DNA of 64,000 nucleotides from Ruminococcus sp. (GCA_004556705.1 SFGA01000004.1:1-64000); one strand, 5' to 3'; counted from the first letter of the stretch, positions 32,063 to 40,242 are shown. The notes: generated by a model from the sequence alone, not told the origin. Translations and numbers: made by a program.

Positions 32063-32569
32063 TTATTCATTTTTCAAACACCAACGAAGTGGGTTTTCAT
32101 CAATATATCTTTGCCTAAAATATAAATCTTCATCATCACGAATAATATGGTCATAAAAGCTTCGTTCCCATATTTTACCGACAATTTGATTGTTTTCTCC
32201 GCAAGTGTCAATCCACTTATTATAGACCAAAGATTTATAAGCTCCAATAATAGCGCTTACCGTAGGGACAGGGCTCGCCCCTGTCCGAGCATTGTGTTCC
32301 TTAACCTCAATAATCAAATGAATATGATTTGGCATTATAATATAGTTTACAACTTTAATATTAAAAAGCTTTTCTATATTAAATAAATTAGCTTTACAAA
32401 TTTTGCCTAATCTAGTCAAAATAACCTGCGGACAGCCGCAAGGGCTGTCCCTACGGTCAGTAATATACGACAATGAGTACTTCTTTTCAAATGTGCATAT
32501 AGTTACAAAATACAAACCGCTGTTAGAATAATCATATCCTTTGAGCCTAAGATTCTTTCGCTGTTTCAT
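32063..32569 (-). CDS. REP-associated tyrosine transposase (RAYT, Y1_Tnp)
   Basis: A 168-residue single-domain Y1 transposase-like protein. It begins KNLRLKGYDYSNSGLYFVTICTFEKK and contains the HUH pair IIMPNHIHLIIEV (about 77-89) and the KSLVYNKWI...IWERSFYDHIIRDDEDL region with the catalytic Tyr. RAYTs are domesticated IS200/IS605 relatives that act on REP palindromes. It lies in the middle of the mannonate/KDG operon, same strand, 19 bp from eda. Two GGACAGGG-type palindromes lie inside the gene itself. Confidence 0.9.
   Translation of the reverse strand: MKQRKNLRLKGYDYSNSGLYFVTICTFEKKYSLSYITDRRDSPCGCPQVILTRLGKICKANLFNIEKLFNIKVVNYIIMPNHIHLIIEVKEHNARTGASPVPTVSAIIGAYKSLVYNKWIDTCGENNQIVGKIWERSFYDHIIRDDEDLYFRQRYIDENPLRWCLKNE
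32265..32286. repeat. REP-like palindrome inside the RAYT gene, 1
   Basis: GGACAGGG-CTCG-CCCCTGTCC, with flanking GTA on the left. It encodes the in-frame segment ARTGASPVPT of the transposase. Confidence 0.65.
32430..32451. repeat. REP-like palindrome inside the RAYT gene, 2
   Basis: GGACAGCC-GCAA-GGGCTGTCC, then CTAC. The arms share GGACAG/CTGTCC and the flank GTAGGGAC with palindrome 1, in opposite orientation. It encodes RRDSPCGCP of the transposase. Confidence 0.65.
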
Positions 32570-32678
32570 ATTTACTCGTTACCTTTGCAACGTTATATAT
32601 ATTACGAAAAAAACTAATTCCTGTCAACCCTATAACTGCTATTTCAAGGTTGCGGAACGCAGTACCACGGAAAAATAT

Positions 32679-33776
32679 TTATCTGTCTACTCTCGCACCT
32701 GCACCGGACACTATCTTCTCAACCTCTTTAAGTGAAGCCATAGATGTATCGCCGGGTGTGGTCATTGCAAGCGCACCGTGTGCGACACCGTAGTTGACGG
32801 CTGTTTGCGGATCGCCTGTTGTCATAAGACCGTAAATAAGACCCGATGCGAAGCTGTCGCCGCCGCCGACTCTGTCGTAAATTTCAAGTCCCGGCAAGGA
32901 AAGTCCGTTGTAAATTTTGCCGTCTGCGTAGCAAATCGCCGACCAATCATTTACGGTTGCGGTCTTAACTGTACGAAGTGTTGTTGCGATTACCTTGAAG
33001 TTCGGATATACCTTGCAAACCTCGCCGAGCATCTTTTTATAGCCGTCAATGTTAAGGGATTTGAGGTTTTCGTCGTTGCCTTCGATTTCAAAGCCGAGAC
33101 AAGCGGTAAAGTCCTCCTCGTTGCCTATCATAACATCAATGTATTTTGCTATTTCTTTATTAACCTCCTGTGCCTTTGCCTTACCGCCGATGTCATTCCA
33201 AAGAGACGGGCGGTAGTTAAGGTCATAAGAAACAACCGTTCCGTATTTTTTAGCAGTCTTAACCGCTTCGATAACAACCTCCGAGGTTGTTTCCGAAAGT
33301 GCGGCAAAAATTCCGCCCGTATGAAGCCAACGAACACCGAGAGTTCCGAAGATATAATCCCAGTCAATATCGCCTGCTTTAAGCTTGGAAACAGCGGTAT
33401 TTCCCCTGTCGGACACACCGACAGCACCTCTGATACCGTAGCCTCTTTCGGTAAAATTCAAGCCGTTTCTGACAGTTCTGCCGATACCGTCATATTTTAC
33501 CCATTTAATGAGAGAAGTGTCAACTCCGCCTTGAAGCATAAAATCCTCAACAAGTCTGCCGACCTCATTATCGGCAAGTGCCGTAACAGCCGAGGTTTTA
33601 AGTCCGAAGCAACGGCGAAGTCCTCTTGCGACGTTATATTCTCCGCCGCCCTCCCATACTCTGAATGAACGTGCGGTTCTTATTCTTCCGTCGCCGGGGT
33701 CAAGTCTTAACATTATTTCGCCCAAAGAAATTGCGTCAAAAGTACATTCCTCGGGTTTTCTCAAAGATAATTCCAT
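32679..33776 (-). CDS. kdgK: 2-keto-3-deoxygluconate kinase (PfkB family)
   Basis: A 365-residue sugar kinase phosphorylating KDG to KDPG. PfkB motifs: FDAISLGEIMLRLDPGDGR at the N-terminus with GGGEYNVARGLRRCFG, and the catalytic DRVGGGDSFASGLIYGL (about 306-322) with the general-base Asp. Asp and Asn of VSYDLNYRPSLW are typical of KDG kinases. AAAGGAT precedes the ATG. It sits between the small membrane protein and the RAYT gene. Confidence 0.9.
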   Translation of the reverse strand: MELSLRKPEECTFDAISLGEIMLRLDPGDGRIRTARSFRVWEGGGEYNVARGLRRCFGLKTSAVTALADNEVGRLVEDFMLQGGVDTSLIKWVKYDGIGRTVRNGLNFTERGYGIRGAVGVSDRGNTAVSKLKAGDIDWDYIFGTLGVRWLHTGGIFAALSETTSEVVIEAVKTAKKYGTVVSYDLNYRPSLWNDIGGKAKAQEVNKEIAKYIDVMIGNEEDFTACLGFEIEGNDENLKSLNIDGYKKMLGEVCKVYPNFKVIATTLRTVKTATVNDWSAICYADGKIYNGLSLPGLEIYDRVGGGDSFASGLIYGLMTTGDPQTAVNYGVAHGALAMTTPGDTSMASLKEVEKIVSGAGARVDR

Positions 33777-33794
33777 ATTTATATCCTTTCACAA

Positions 33795-34052
33795 TTAAAC
33801 GTTTATTACATAGTTTCCCAAAAGAATACAGGTCTCGCAAAGTGCCATAAGCACCAGAGCGATAATAATATCCTTTTTGGATTTCTTACCGAGTAAGCCT
33901 TGTCTTTTCTTTTCTGTCGAAACGGTAATATCGCCGTTTTCGCCTAAGCTTTCTTTTTGAACGGTAGTTTTACGGTTTCCGTCAACAAAGAATTTAATAA
34001 CGAACACTATCGCAACAAGTAAAAACAAGCCTGCTATAACATAAATCCACAT
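33795..34052 (-). CDS. small two-helix membrane protein in the mannonate operon
   Basis: An 85-residue protein with helix VIAGLFLLVAIVFVIKFFV (about 5-23), a charged cytoplasmic linker rich in Lys (TEKKRQGLLGKKSKKD) and a second helix IIALVLMALCETCILLGNYV (about 63-82). AAGGGCGG precedes the ATG. It is encoded between the SDR oxidoreductase and KDG kinase genes. No family recognised; it is too small to be a full transporter. Confidence 0.7.
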   Translation of the reverse strand: MWIYVIAGLFLLVAIVFVIKFFVDGNRKTTVQKESLGENGDITVSTEKKRQGLLGKKSKKDIIIALVLMALCETCILLGNYVINV

Positions 34053-34077
34053 AACGTAACCGCCCTTTCAATAAAAA

Positions 34078-34926
34078 TCAAACGCCCGAATAAGCGTTAA
34101 AGCCGCCGTCAACCGCTATCGTCGTTCCTGTGATAAAGCTCGAATATGTCTCATCGCAGAGGAAAAGAAGTGAACCTTCAAGTTCTTGCGGCTCGCCGAA
34201 GCGTTTCATAGGAGTTGCGGCAAGTATTTTGCCCGTTCTCGCTGTGGGTGTTCCGTCCTCGTTCCAAAGCAAAGCCTTGTTCTGATTTGTCGAGAAAAAG
34301 CCGGGTGCGATTGAATTGACACGAATTCCGACGTCGGCAAAATGTACAGCCATAAACTCCGTGAAGTTCTTAACCGCCGCCTTTGCTGCCGAATATGCAG
34401 GGATTTTTGTAAGCGGACGAAAAGCGTTCATTGAGGTTATCATTACAATACAGGTGTTTTCCTTTTTAGCCATATCGGGTGTGAACACTTGTGTCGGGAT
34501 AAGAGTTCCGAGAAAGTTAAGGTTGAAAACAAACGAAATTCCCTGTGGGTCAAGGTCAAAGAAGGTTTTGACGTCGTCATTTTTCTCGACAAGGTCGATT
34601 TTTTCAAGCGTCTCCTTTGTGGTTGTGCCCTTAGGATTGTTTCCGCCTGCGCCGTTTAACAAAATATCGCATGTTCCTAACTTTTCGTTTACGATTTCCC
34701 TTGCCTTTTCCATGCTCTCTTTTTCGAGTACATTGCAGCCGACAGCTATTGCCGTACCGCCGTTTTCGGTTATTTTATCGGCAACTTTTTGAGCCGCCGC
34801 TTCGTTGAGGTCGAGAACAGCAACCTTAACACCCTGACGAGCAAGTGCCTTTGCAAAATCGCCGCAAAGAACTCCGCCGCCTCCTGTAACAACAGCTACT
34901 CTGCCTTTAAGATTTTCATGTGTCAT
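34078..34926 (-). CDS. SDR-family D-mannonate oxidoreductase (fructuronate reductase)
   Basis: A 282-residue short-chain dehydrogenase. NAD(P) binding: VAVVTGGGGVLCGDFAKALARQGVKVAVLDLN (about 9-40), NGAGG, and the catalytic ITSMNAFRPLTKIPAYSAAKAAV with YxxxK (Y179 region). C-terminus ITGTTIAVDGGFNAYSG. Next to uxuA it most likely interconverts D-fructuronate and D-mannonate, replacing the unrelated UxuB of E. coli. Its stop/start spacing to uxuA is 1 bp. Confidence 0.87.
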   Translation of the reverse strand: MTHENLKGRVAVVTGGGGVLCGDFAKALARQGVKVAVLDLNEAAAQKVADKITENGGTAIAVGCNVLEKESMEKAREIVNEKLGTCDILLNGAGGNNPKGTTTKETLEKIDLVEKNDDVKTFFDLDPQGISFVFNLNFLGTLIPTQVFTPDMAKKENTCIVMITSMNAFRPLTKIPAYSAAKAAVKNFTEFMAVHFADVGIRVNSIAPGFFSTNQNKALLWNEDGTPTARTGKILAATPMKRFGEPQELEGSLLFLCDETYSSFITGTTIAVDGGFNAYSGV

Positions 34927-34927
34927 A

Positions 34928-35998
34928 TCAGTTTCTCTCCTTACTCTTTTTTACAGCTTCCCAAAGTCCGTTGAGATATGCGACGCCGAGTGCTCTGTCA
35001 TAAAGCCCGTAGCCGGGGCGTGCAACCTCTCCCCATATCATTCTGCCGTGATCGGGGCGAATATATCCGTCAAAACCAACGTCCTGCAAAGCCTTGACGA
35101 TTTCATACATATCAAGTGAGCCCGTATTGCTCTCGTGTGCCGTTTCGTTGAAATGATTGTCTACAACATTTACATTGCGCAAATGTGCAAAATATATTCT
35201 GTCGCCAAACTCTCTTATCATTGCAGGCAAGTCATTTTTTGAGCTGGCGCCGAGTGAGCCTGTGCAGAAGGTAAGTCCGTTATATTTTGACGGTACAAGC
35301 TCCAAAAGCTTTTTAAGAGATTCTCTGTCCTTGATAATTCTCGGAAGTCCGAAAATATCCCATGGCGGATCGTCGGGATGGATAGCCATTTTGACATCAC
35401 ACTCCTCACACACGGGCATAATCGCATCAAGGAAATATTTGAGATTGTTCCAAAGGTCATCAGAAGTAACACCCTTATACTTTTCAAAAAGCTCCTTTAT
35501 TTCGGGCATTCTCTCGGTTTCCCAGCCGGGCATTGCATAGCCGTTTGAGTTATCGTCAATGTCCTTGAACATCTGCTCGGGGCTTTTACCCTCAATCTGC
35601 ACTCCGTCATAGGAAAGACAGGTTGCGCCGTCGCCCATATCCATTGCAAGGTCAGTTCTTGTCCAGTCAAAAACAGGCATAAAATTATAGCATATAACCT
35701 TAACACCTGCTTTCGCAAGGTTGCGGATGCTTGTTTTATAGTTTTCGATATATTTGTCTCTTGTAGGCAAGCCGATTTTAATGTCCTCGTGAACGTTTAC
35801 GCTCTCGATACACTCCATTGTAAGTCCTGCTTTTTCAATCTCTGATTTCATTTTCATAATGTCATCGAGTTCCCACGCTTCACCCGCAGGTAAATTGTGC
35901 AAAGCAGGAACAACACCGACAACATTCGGGATTTGCCTAATTTGCTCAAGGGTTACGGTGTCCTTTTCGGAACCGAACCAGCGAAAAGTCATTTGCAT
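34928..35998 (-). CDS. uxuA: D-mannonate dehydratase
   Basis: A 356-residue TIM-barrel enzyme dehydrating D-mannonate to KDG. Family marks: MTFRWFGSEKDTVTLEQIRQIPNV at the start, ICYNFMPVFDWTRTDL, MAIHPDDPPWDIFGLPRI (metal-binding His/Asp), FCTGSLG, FAHLRNV and IRPDHGRMIWGE. GGAGG precedes the ATG. First gene of the operon, from a promoter at 36027-36055. With SDR, KdgK and Eda it completes a hexuronate branch from fructuronate to pyruvate and GAP; UxaC is not in the window. Confidence 0.95.
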   Translation of the reverse strand: MQMTFRWFGSEKDTVTLEQIRQIPNVVGVVPALHNLPAGEAWELDDIMKMKSEIEKAGLTMECIESVNVHEDIKIGLPTRDKYIENYKTSIRNLAKAGVKVICYNFMPVFDWTRTDLAMDMGDGATCLSYDGVQIEGKSPEQMFKDIDDNSNGYAMPGWETERMPEIKELFEKYKGVTSDDLWNNLKYFLDAIMPVCEECDVKMAIHPDDPPWDIFGLPRIIKDRESLKKLLELVPSKYNGLTFCTGSLGASSKNDLPAMIREFGDRIYFAHLRNVNVVDNHFNETAHESNTGSLDMYEIVKALQDVGFDGYIRPDHGRMIWGEVARPGYGLYDRALGVAYLNGLWEAVKKSKERN

Positions 35999-36026
35999 AA
36001 TCTTGTCCTCCTACACATATATTTTT

Positions 36027-36055
36027 ATTTTATCACTTAGATTTATTATTAGCAA
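36027..36055 (-). promoter_or_regulatory. promoter of the mannonate/KDG operon
   Basis: TTGCTA (36050-36055) and TAAAAT (36027-36032), 17 bp apart on the minus strand, 28 bp before uxuA. I see no clear operator palindrome. Confidence 0.7.
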
Positions 36056-36082
36056 TAAAAATATATTTTTTTCAAACAAAAA

Positions 36083-36116
36083 GCACCTCAAAACAGTACA
36101 AAGCTAATTGAGGTGC
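36083..36116 (-). terminator. terminator after trmD
   Basis: GCACCTCAA and TTGAGGTGC arms with a 16-base loop, followed by TTTTTG on the minus strand, 5 bp after the trmD stop. Confidence 0.85.
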
Positions 36117-36121
36117 AATTA

Positions 36122-36856
36122 TTATTTATTTTCTTTTAATTTGGCAAGGTATTCCCTGTCTTTTTTTGTAAGCTCGGCGCTTTTAAGCATATCCGGTCTG
36201 CGTTCCAAGGTGCGTTCAAGGGATTTTTCTCTGCGCCATTTATCGATATTTCCGTGGTGTCCCGACAAAAGTATATCGGGCACCTTCCTGCCGTGCCACT
36301 CGGGAGGCCGTGTATATTGAGGATATTCCAAAAGTCCGCTGTAATGACTTTCCAATTCCTTTGCCTCGTCATTCGGCAAAACTCCGTCAATCATTCTTGC
36401 GATACTGTCCGAAAGAATGAGTGCAGGAAGCTCTCCGCCCGTCAAAACATAGTCCCCTACCGAGATTTCCTCGTCAACTATTTCCTCGATTATACGCTCG
36501 TCAACGCCCTCATAATGACCGCACAGTATTGCGATATTCGGAAGCTGCGAAAGCTCCTTAACACGCTTTTGAGTGAGCGTTTTGCCCTGCGCCGACATAT
36601 AAATAAGATGCGGTTTTTTGCCGTCCTCGGAGCAAAGTGAAGCGAAGCAATCATAAATTGGCTGAGTTTGCATAAGCATACCCATTCCGCCGCCGTACGG
36701 TGCGTCGTCCACTCTGTTGTGCTTATCGTGTGTGAAATCTCTGATATTTACAGTGTCAATTTCAATTATTCCGCTTTTCCTCGCCCTGCCGATTATGCTC
36801 TCGTCAAGCACAGAATTGCACATCTCGGGGAAAAGAGTCATTATTGTTATTTTCAT
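36122..36856 (-). CDS. trmD: tRNA (guanine-N1)-methyltransferase TrmD
   Basis: A 244-residue SPOUT methyltransferase making m1G37. Trefoil-knot motifs are ILCGHYEGVDERIIEEIVDEEISVGDYVLTGGELPALIL (about 110-148). It starts MKITIMTLFPEM and shows DAPYGGGMGMLM. It overlaps rimM by 4 bp. The usual downstream rplS (L19) is absent here: trmD ends at a terminator and the uxuA promoter. Confidence 0.96.
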   Translation of the reverse strand: MKITIMTLFPEMCNSVLDESIIGRARKSGIIEIDTVNIRDFTHDKHNRVDDAPYGGGMGMLMQTQPIYDCFASLCSEDGKKPHLIYMSAQGKTLTQKRVKELSQLPNIAILCGHYEGVDERIIEEIVDEEISVGDYVLTGGELPALILSDSIARMIDGVLPNDEAKELESHYSGLLEYPQYTRPPEWHGRKVPDILLSGHHGNIDKWRREKSLERTLERRPDMLKSAELTKKDREYLAKLKENK

Positions 36857-37383
36857 TCTTCAACGCTCTCCCCATCATCAAAAAGTCCTTTTATAGCGTC
36901 AATCTCAACAAAGCCTGCTTCAACATCCGTGCTTATAACCACGCTTTTGATTGCAGGAATGAGGGTTTCCCTGCCGTCGTCGGACTTAACCGTCCAAACG
37001 TCATTTGCAGGATATTTCTGAATATCGGAAATTTTGCCGTAAACCTTATCGGTTCCCGTCTGCCTGACCTCACAGCCTATTAAATCCTCAATAAACCAAG
37101 TATTTTCAGGCAAATTCGCATCTTCTCGCTTCATATACAAGACCTTATTGCGAAGCGACTGCGCCTTTTCCATAGTGTCAACCCCGTCAAGCGAGAGTAT
37201 GACAATATTGCCGTGAGGACGAGCCGACTTCACAGCGATTTTTTCATTTCCGTTTTCGTCAAAATATACCGTTTTGAATTTTTTGATAAACTGCGGCGTA
37301 TCACACCACGGATTGAGACGAACCTCGCCCTTTACGCCGTGAGTACCGACTATCTGCCCGAGCTCAAGATAAGGTTTAAGCAT
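36853..37383 (-). CDS. rimM: 16S rRNA processing protein RimM
   Basis: A 176-residue ribosome maturation factor that binds S19 during 30S assembly. N-terminal domain: YLELGQIVGTHGVKGEVRLNPWCDTP; PRC-barrel domain: WFIEDLIGCEV...GKISDIQKYPANDVWTVKSDDGRETLIPAI. The start is the ATG at 37383 with GGGGGA before it. A 19-bp palindrome (37404-37422) sits in the gap to khpA. Confidence 0.94.
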   Translation of the reverse strand: MLKPYLELGQIVGTHGVKGEVRLNPWCDTPQFIKKFKTVYFDENGNEKIAVKSARPHGNIVILSLDGVDTMEKAQSLRNKVLYMKREDANLPENTWFIEDLIGCEVRQTGTDKVYGKISDIQKYPANDVWTVKSDDGRETLIPAIKSVVISTDVEAGFVEIDAIKGLFDDGESVEE

Positions 37384-37429
37384 ATTTCCCCCATAAAAGC
37401 TAAGGGGTACATAATGTACCCCCACTTAA

Positions 37430-37663
37430 TCAGTCAATATCAATTTGAACTTTTTCCCCGTCCTTAACGGCACGTGCCTTAACAACGGTTCTGATTGCCT
37501 TTGCAATTCTGCCCTGCTTACCGATAACTCTGCCCATTTCGCTTTCGTCAACGTGGAGATGATATACAATGATACCTCTCTCGTTGGGCTCGTCAACCGT
37601 AACGCTGACCTTATCGGGATTTTCAACAAGACCTCTTGCTATGATTTCAAGAAGTTCTTTCAT
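37430..37663 (-). CDS. khpA: KH-domain RNA-binding protein KhpA
   Basis: A 77-residue single KH protein with the GxxG loop in MGRVIGKQGRIAKAIRTVVKA (about 43-63). In Firmicutes it pairs with KhpB (EloR/Jag) to affect division, sporulation and RNA turnover. Its place between rpsP and rimM is the standard one. Confidence 0.93.
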   Translation of the reverse strand: MKELLEIIARGLVENPDKVSVTVDEPNERGIIVYHLHVDESEMGRVIGKQGRIAKAIRTVVKARAVKDGEKVQIDID

Positions 37664-37681
37664 CTAAAAGATCCCCCTTGA

Positions 37682-37927
37682 TTATTTAATAATGCCGTTC
37701 TGCTTAAACAAAGCCTTAACAGTATCTGTGGGCTGAGCGCCGTTCTTAATCCACTGCTGAGCCTTCTCTGCGTCGATATTAACGATTGCAGGAGTCTTCA
37801 TGGGGTCAAATGTACCGATCTCCTCGATGCACTTACCGTCACGGGGTGCTCTTGAATCTGCTACGATTACACGGTAGAAGGGAGCCTTCTTTGCGCCCAT
37901 TCTGCGAAGTCTGATTTTTACTGCCAT
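37682..37927 (-). CDS. rpsP: 30S ribosomal protein S16
   Basis: An 81-residue ribosomal protein: [32 protein letters not shown], then [13 protein letters not shown] and [24 protein letters not shown] precedes the ATG at 37927. Confidence 0.97.
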   Translation of the reverse strand: MAVKIRLRRMGAKKAPFYRVIVADSRAPRDGKCIEEIGTFDPMKTPAIVNIDAEKAQQWIKNGAQPTDTVKALFKQNGIIK

Positions 37928-38000
37928 TTTGTTTTCCTCCAAAATATATTATAAATAATTTTATGCCAACCACTTAAATTAAAGTGCTTAGTTGATAAGT

Positions 38001-39359
38001 TTACATCGGGAAGCCGCCAAAGCCGCCCTGTCCGCCTCCGAAATTCATTCTCGAAAGCTTCTTTCTCATGCCCTTTGAGTTGAACTGCTTCATCATCTTC
38101 TGCATCTGACGGTACTGTGAGAGAAGTCTGTTGACATCCTCAACCTGCATACCGCAGCCTGCCGCAATTCTTCTTTTCCTCGACGGGTTAATAATATCGG
38201 GATTTGCACGCTCTTTGGGAGTCATTGAGAAAATAATTGCCTGTATTCTGTCAAGCTGACCGTCGTCTATATCGACGTTTTTAAGCTTGCTTCCGACACC
38301 CGGCAGCATTGAGAGAATGTCCTTCATAGAGCCCATTTTCTTAACCTGCTGCATTTGGTCGAGCAAATCGTTGAGGTCAAACTTGTTTTTGCGGATTTTA
38401 GCTTCAAGCTCCGCCGCCTTCTTCTCGTCAAGTGCCGTTTCAGCCTTTTCGATAAGCGAAAGCACGTCGCCCATACCGAGTATTCTCGAAGCCATTCTGT
38501 CGGGGTAGAAATAATCAAGCTCATCAAGCTTTTCGCCCATACCGACAAATTTAATCGGCTTACCCGTAACTGCTCTTGCCGAAAGAGCCGCACCGCCTCT
38601 TGTGTCGCCGTCCATCTTGGTAAGCACCATACCGTCAATGCCGAGTGCCTCGTCAAAAGTACTTGCAACGGTAACTGCGTCCTGACCCGTCATTGCGTCA
38701 ACGACAAGCAAAATCTCGTGAGGGTGAACGGCAGCCTTAACATTCTGCAATTCCTCCATAAGCTCACGGTCAATATGCAAGCGACCTGCGGTATCTATAA
38801 TAACATAGTCATAGCCCTGATCCTTAGCGAGAGACACAGCTTGCTTTGAAATCTCAACAGGATCGCCCTGTCCCTTTTCGAACACGGGAACTCCGACCTG
38901 CTCGCCGACAACCTGAAGCTGTTTAACGGCAGCCGGACGGTAAACGTCGCAGGCTACAAGCAACGGTCTGTGATTTTCTTTTTTCAATTTAAGAGCAATC
39001 TTTGCACAGTGTGTTGTTTTACCCGAGCCCTGCAAACCGCACATCATAACGATTGTAGGCGGATGAGAAGCATAGGCAAGCCTTGTCTGTGTCCCGCCCA
39101 TAAGGTCGGTAAGCTCTTCGTTTACAATTTTAATTACCATTTGGGCAGGAGTAAGGCTCTCCATAACCTGCGAGCCGATAGCCCTTTCGGTTACCCTTTG
39201 AGTAAAGTCCTTTGCGACCTTATAGTTAACGTCCGCCTCAAGCAAAGCAAGACGAACCTCACGCATAGCCTCTTTAACATCCGATTCATTAAGACTTCCC
39301 TTGCTGCGAAGCCGTCCGAATGCGGATTCGAGTTTATCCGATAAACTTTCAAATGCCAT
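38001..39359 (-). CDS. ffh: signal recognition particle protein Ffh
   Basis: A 452-residue SRP GTPase targeting nascent membrane proteins. N domain MAFESLSDKLESAFGRLRSKG; G domain with MMCGLQGSGKTTHCAKIA, DTAGRLHIDRELM, TKMDGDTRGGAALS; C-terminal M domain ends with a Met-rich tail (YRQMQKMMKQFNSKGMRKKLSRMNFGGGQGGFGG). The RNA-binding RRIAAGCG motif is present. Cotranscribed with ylxM. No SRP RNA gene is visible in the window. Confidence 0.97.
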   Translation of the reverse strand: MAFESLSDKLESAFGRLRSKGSLNESDVKEAMREVRLALLEADVNYKVAKDFTQRVTERAIGSQVMESLTPAQMVIKIVNEELTDLMGGTQTRLAYASHPPTIVMMCGLQGSGKTTHCAKIALKLKKENHRPLLVACDVYRPAAVKQLQVVGEQVGVPVFEKGQGDPVEISKQAVSLAKDQGYDYVIIDTAGRLHIDRELMEELQNVKAAVHPHEILLVVDAMTGQDAVTVASTFDEALGIDGMVLTKMDGDTRGGAALSARAVTGKPIKFVGMGEKLDELDYFYPDRMASRILGMGDVLSLIEKAETALDEKKAAELEAKIRKNKFDLNDLLDQMQQVKKMGSMKDILSMLPGVGSKLKNVDIDDGQLDRIQAIIFSMTPKERANPDIINPSRKRRIAAGCGMQVEDVNRLLSQYRQMQKMMKQFNSKGMRKKLSRMNFGGGQGGFGGFPM

Positions 39360-39370
39360 TTCAGTACCTC

Positions 39371-39733
39371 TTATTCAACCACGGACAATGCCAAAGATTT
39401 GATTTTAACAACGGTTTCGTTGACCTCTCTTGACAAGTCGTGTTCGAGATTGTAAACATTTATCTTTTCGGCGCAGTCGATTATACCGTTCATACACTCC
39501 GTAATATGCTCAAACTTAGCCGCAAAGCCAAGTTTTTCTTCCATTTCATAAAGCTGAGCCTCGGCACGCTTAATAGCATCCCTTACGCCTTGACGGGTAA
39601 TACCCTCATTCTCGGCAATTTCGGAAAGCGAAAGGTCGTCATTATAATAATAATTGAGAAAATCCCTCTGCTTTTCGGTAAGAACGTCGCCGTAAAAATC
39701 ATATAAAATTGTTATTTCAACGTTATTAGCCAT
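39371..39733 (-). CDS. ylxM: YlxM/p13-like helix-turn-helix protein
   Basis: A 120-residue UPF0122 protein. The HTH region reads LLFDYYG-like ILYDFYGDVLTEKQRDFLNYYYNDDLSLSEIAENEGITRQGVRDAIKRAE (about 8-57), typical of sigma-4-like domains. In streptococci YlxM modulates SRP assembly; it precedes ffh here. The start is the ATG at 39733 (MANNVEI), preceded by GAGGG. Confidence 0.93.
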   Translation of the reverse strand: MANNVEITILYDFYGDVLTEKQRDFLNYYYNDDLSLSEIAENEGITRQGVRDAIKRAEAQLYEMEEKLGFAAKFEHITECMNGIIDCAEKINVYNLEHDLSREVNETVVKIKSLALSVVE

Positions 39734-39770
39734 TAAAAAAGCCCTCTTCCGAACGTATAATTCGCAACAA

Positions 39771-39802
39771 CACCCTGTAAAGTCCATTCACTTTACAGGG
39801 TG
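39771..39802 (-). promoter_or_regulatory. 5' hairpin of the ylxM-ffh-rpsP-trmD transcript
   Basis: CACCCTGTAAAGT and ACTTTACAGGGTG are perfect 13-bp arms around GAATGG. The arm begins only 2 bp after the -10 box, so the hairpin lies at the extreme 5' end of the mRNA. It has no U tract and is not a normal terminator. Confidence 0.7.
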
Positions 39803-39804
39803 CT

Positions 39805-39833
39805 ATTATACTAAATAAATATCAATTTGTCAA
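39805..39833 (-). promoter_or_regulatory. consensus sigma-A promoter of the ylxM-ffh operon
   Basis: On the minus strand TTGACA (39828-39833) and TATAAT (39805-39810) are perfect and 17 bp apart. It should be one of the strongest promoters here. Confidence 0.92.
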
Positions 39834-39840
39834 GAGAAAT

Positions 39841-40242
39841 TTATCTCCAATCGATAACCGCATCATGCGAGCCGTTGTTTATGTCGTCATTTCCGACAAC
39901 TACCTTCTTTGTCTGACCCTCTGTCTTTTTTGCGGTTGTTTCAGGCTCGGTAGCAGGCGCAGCAGTCTCCGCCTCTTTCTTTTCCTTATCCTTTGCCACC
40001 TGTGCAGCGGTCTTTGTTACAAGGTCCTCATACATCTCCGCATAGCCGTCCTTGTCGGTCGTTACGGGTATTTTTTCGCCGTTAACATTTGTAATAAACA
40101 AATCTCCGTTTTCGTCCGTCGAATACTCAATCTTATTATCGGTATTGGGCTTTTCCTTAAAATCCTCGTTCTTTTTACAAGCTGTCATAAGCGTTGCCAT
40201 AGCAACAAGTGCAAGCGCAACGGCAATAATAGATTTTTTCAT
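39841..40242 (-). CDS. small lipoprotein, unknown function
   Basis: A 133-residue secreted lipoprotein: signal IIAVALALVAMATLMTAC with lipobox cysteine at 21, then a charged region. A segment IEYSTDENGDLFITNVNGEKIPVTTDKDGY may be a small beta domain; the C-terminal part is Ala/Thr/Glu/Lys-rich and disordered. It has its own promoter. No family recognised. Confidence 0.7.
   Translation of the reverse strand: MKKSIIAVALALVAMATLMTACKKNEDFKEKPNTDNKIEYSTDENGDLFITNVNGEKIPVTTDKDGYAEMYEDLVTKTAAQVAKDKEKKEAETAAPATEPETTAKKTEGQTKKVVVGNDDINNGSHDAVIDWR

Noticed and set aside
37404..37422. Perfect palindrome GGGGTACATAATGTACCCC between khpA and rimM
   Set aside because: Only one copy is seen in the window and it has no U tract; it may be a mild mRNA structure, not enough for a separate element call.
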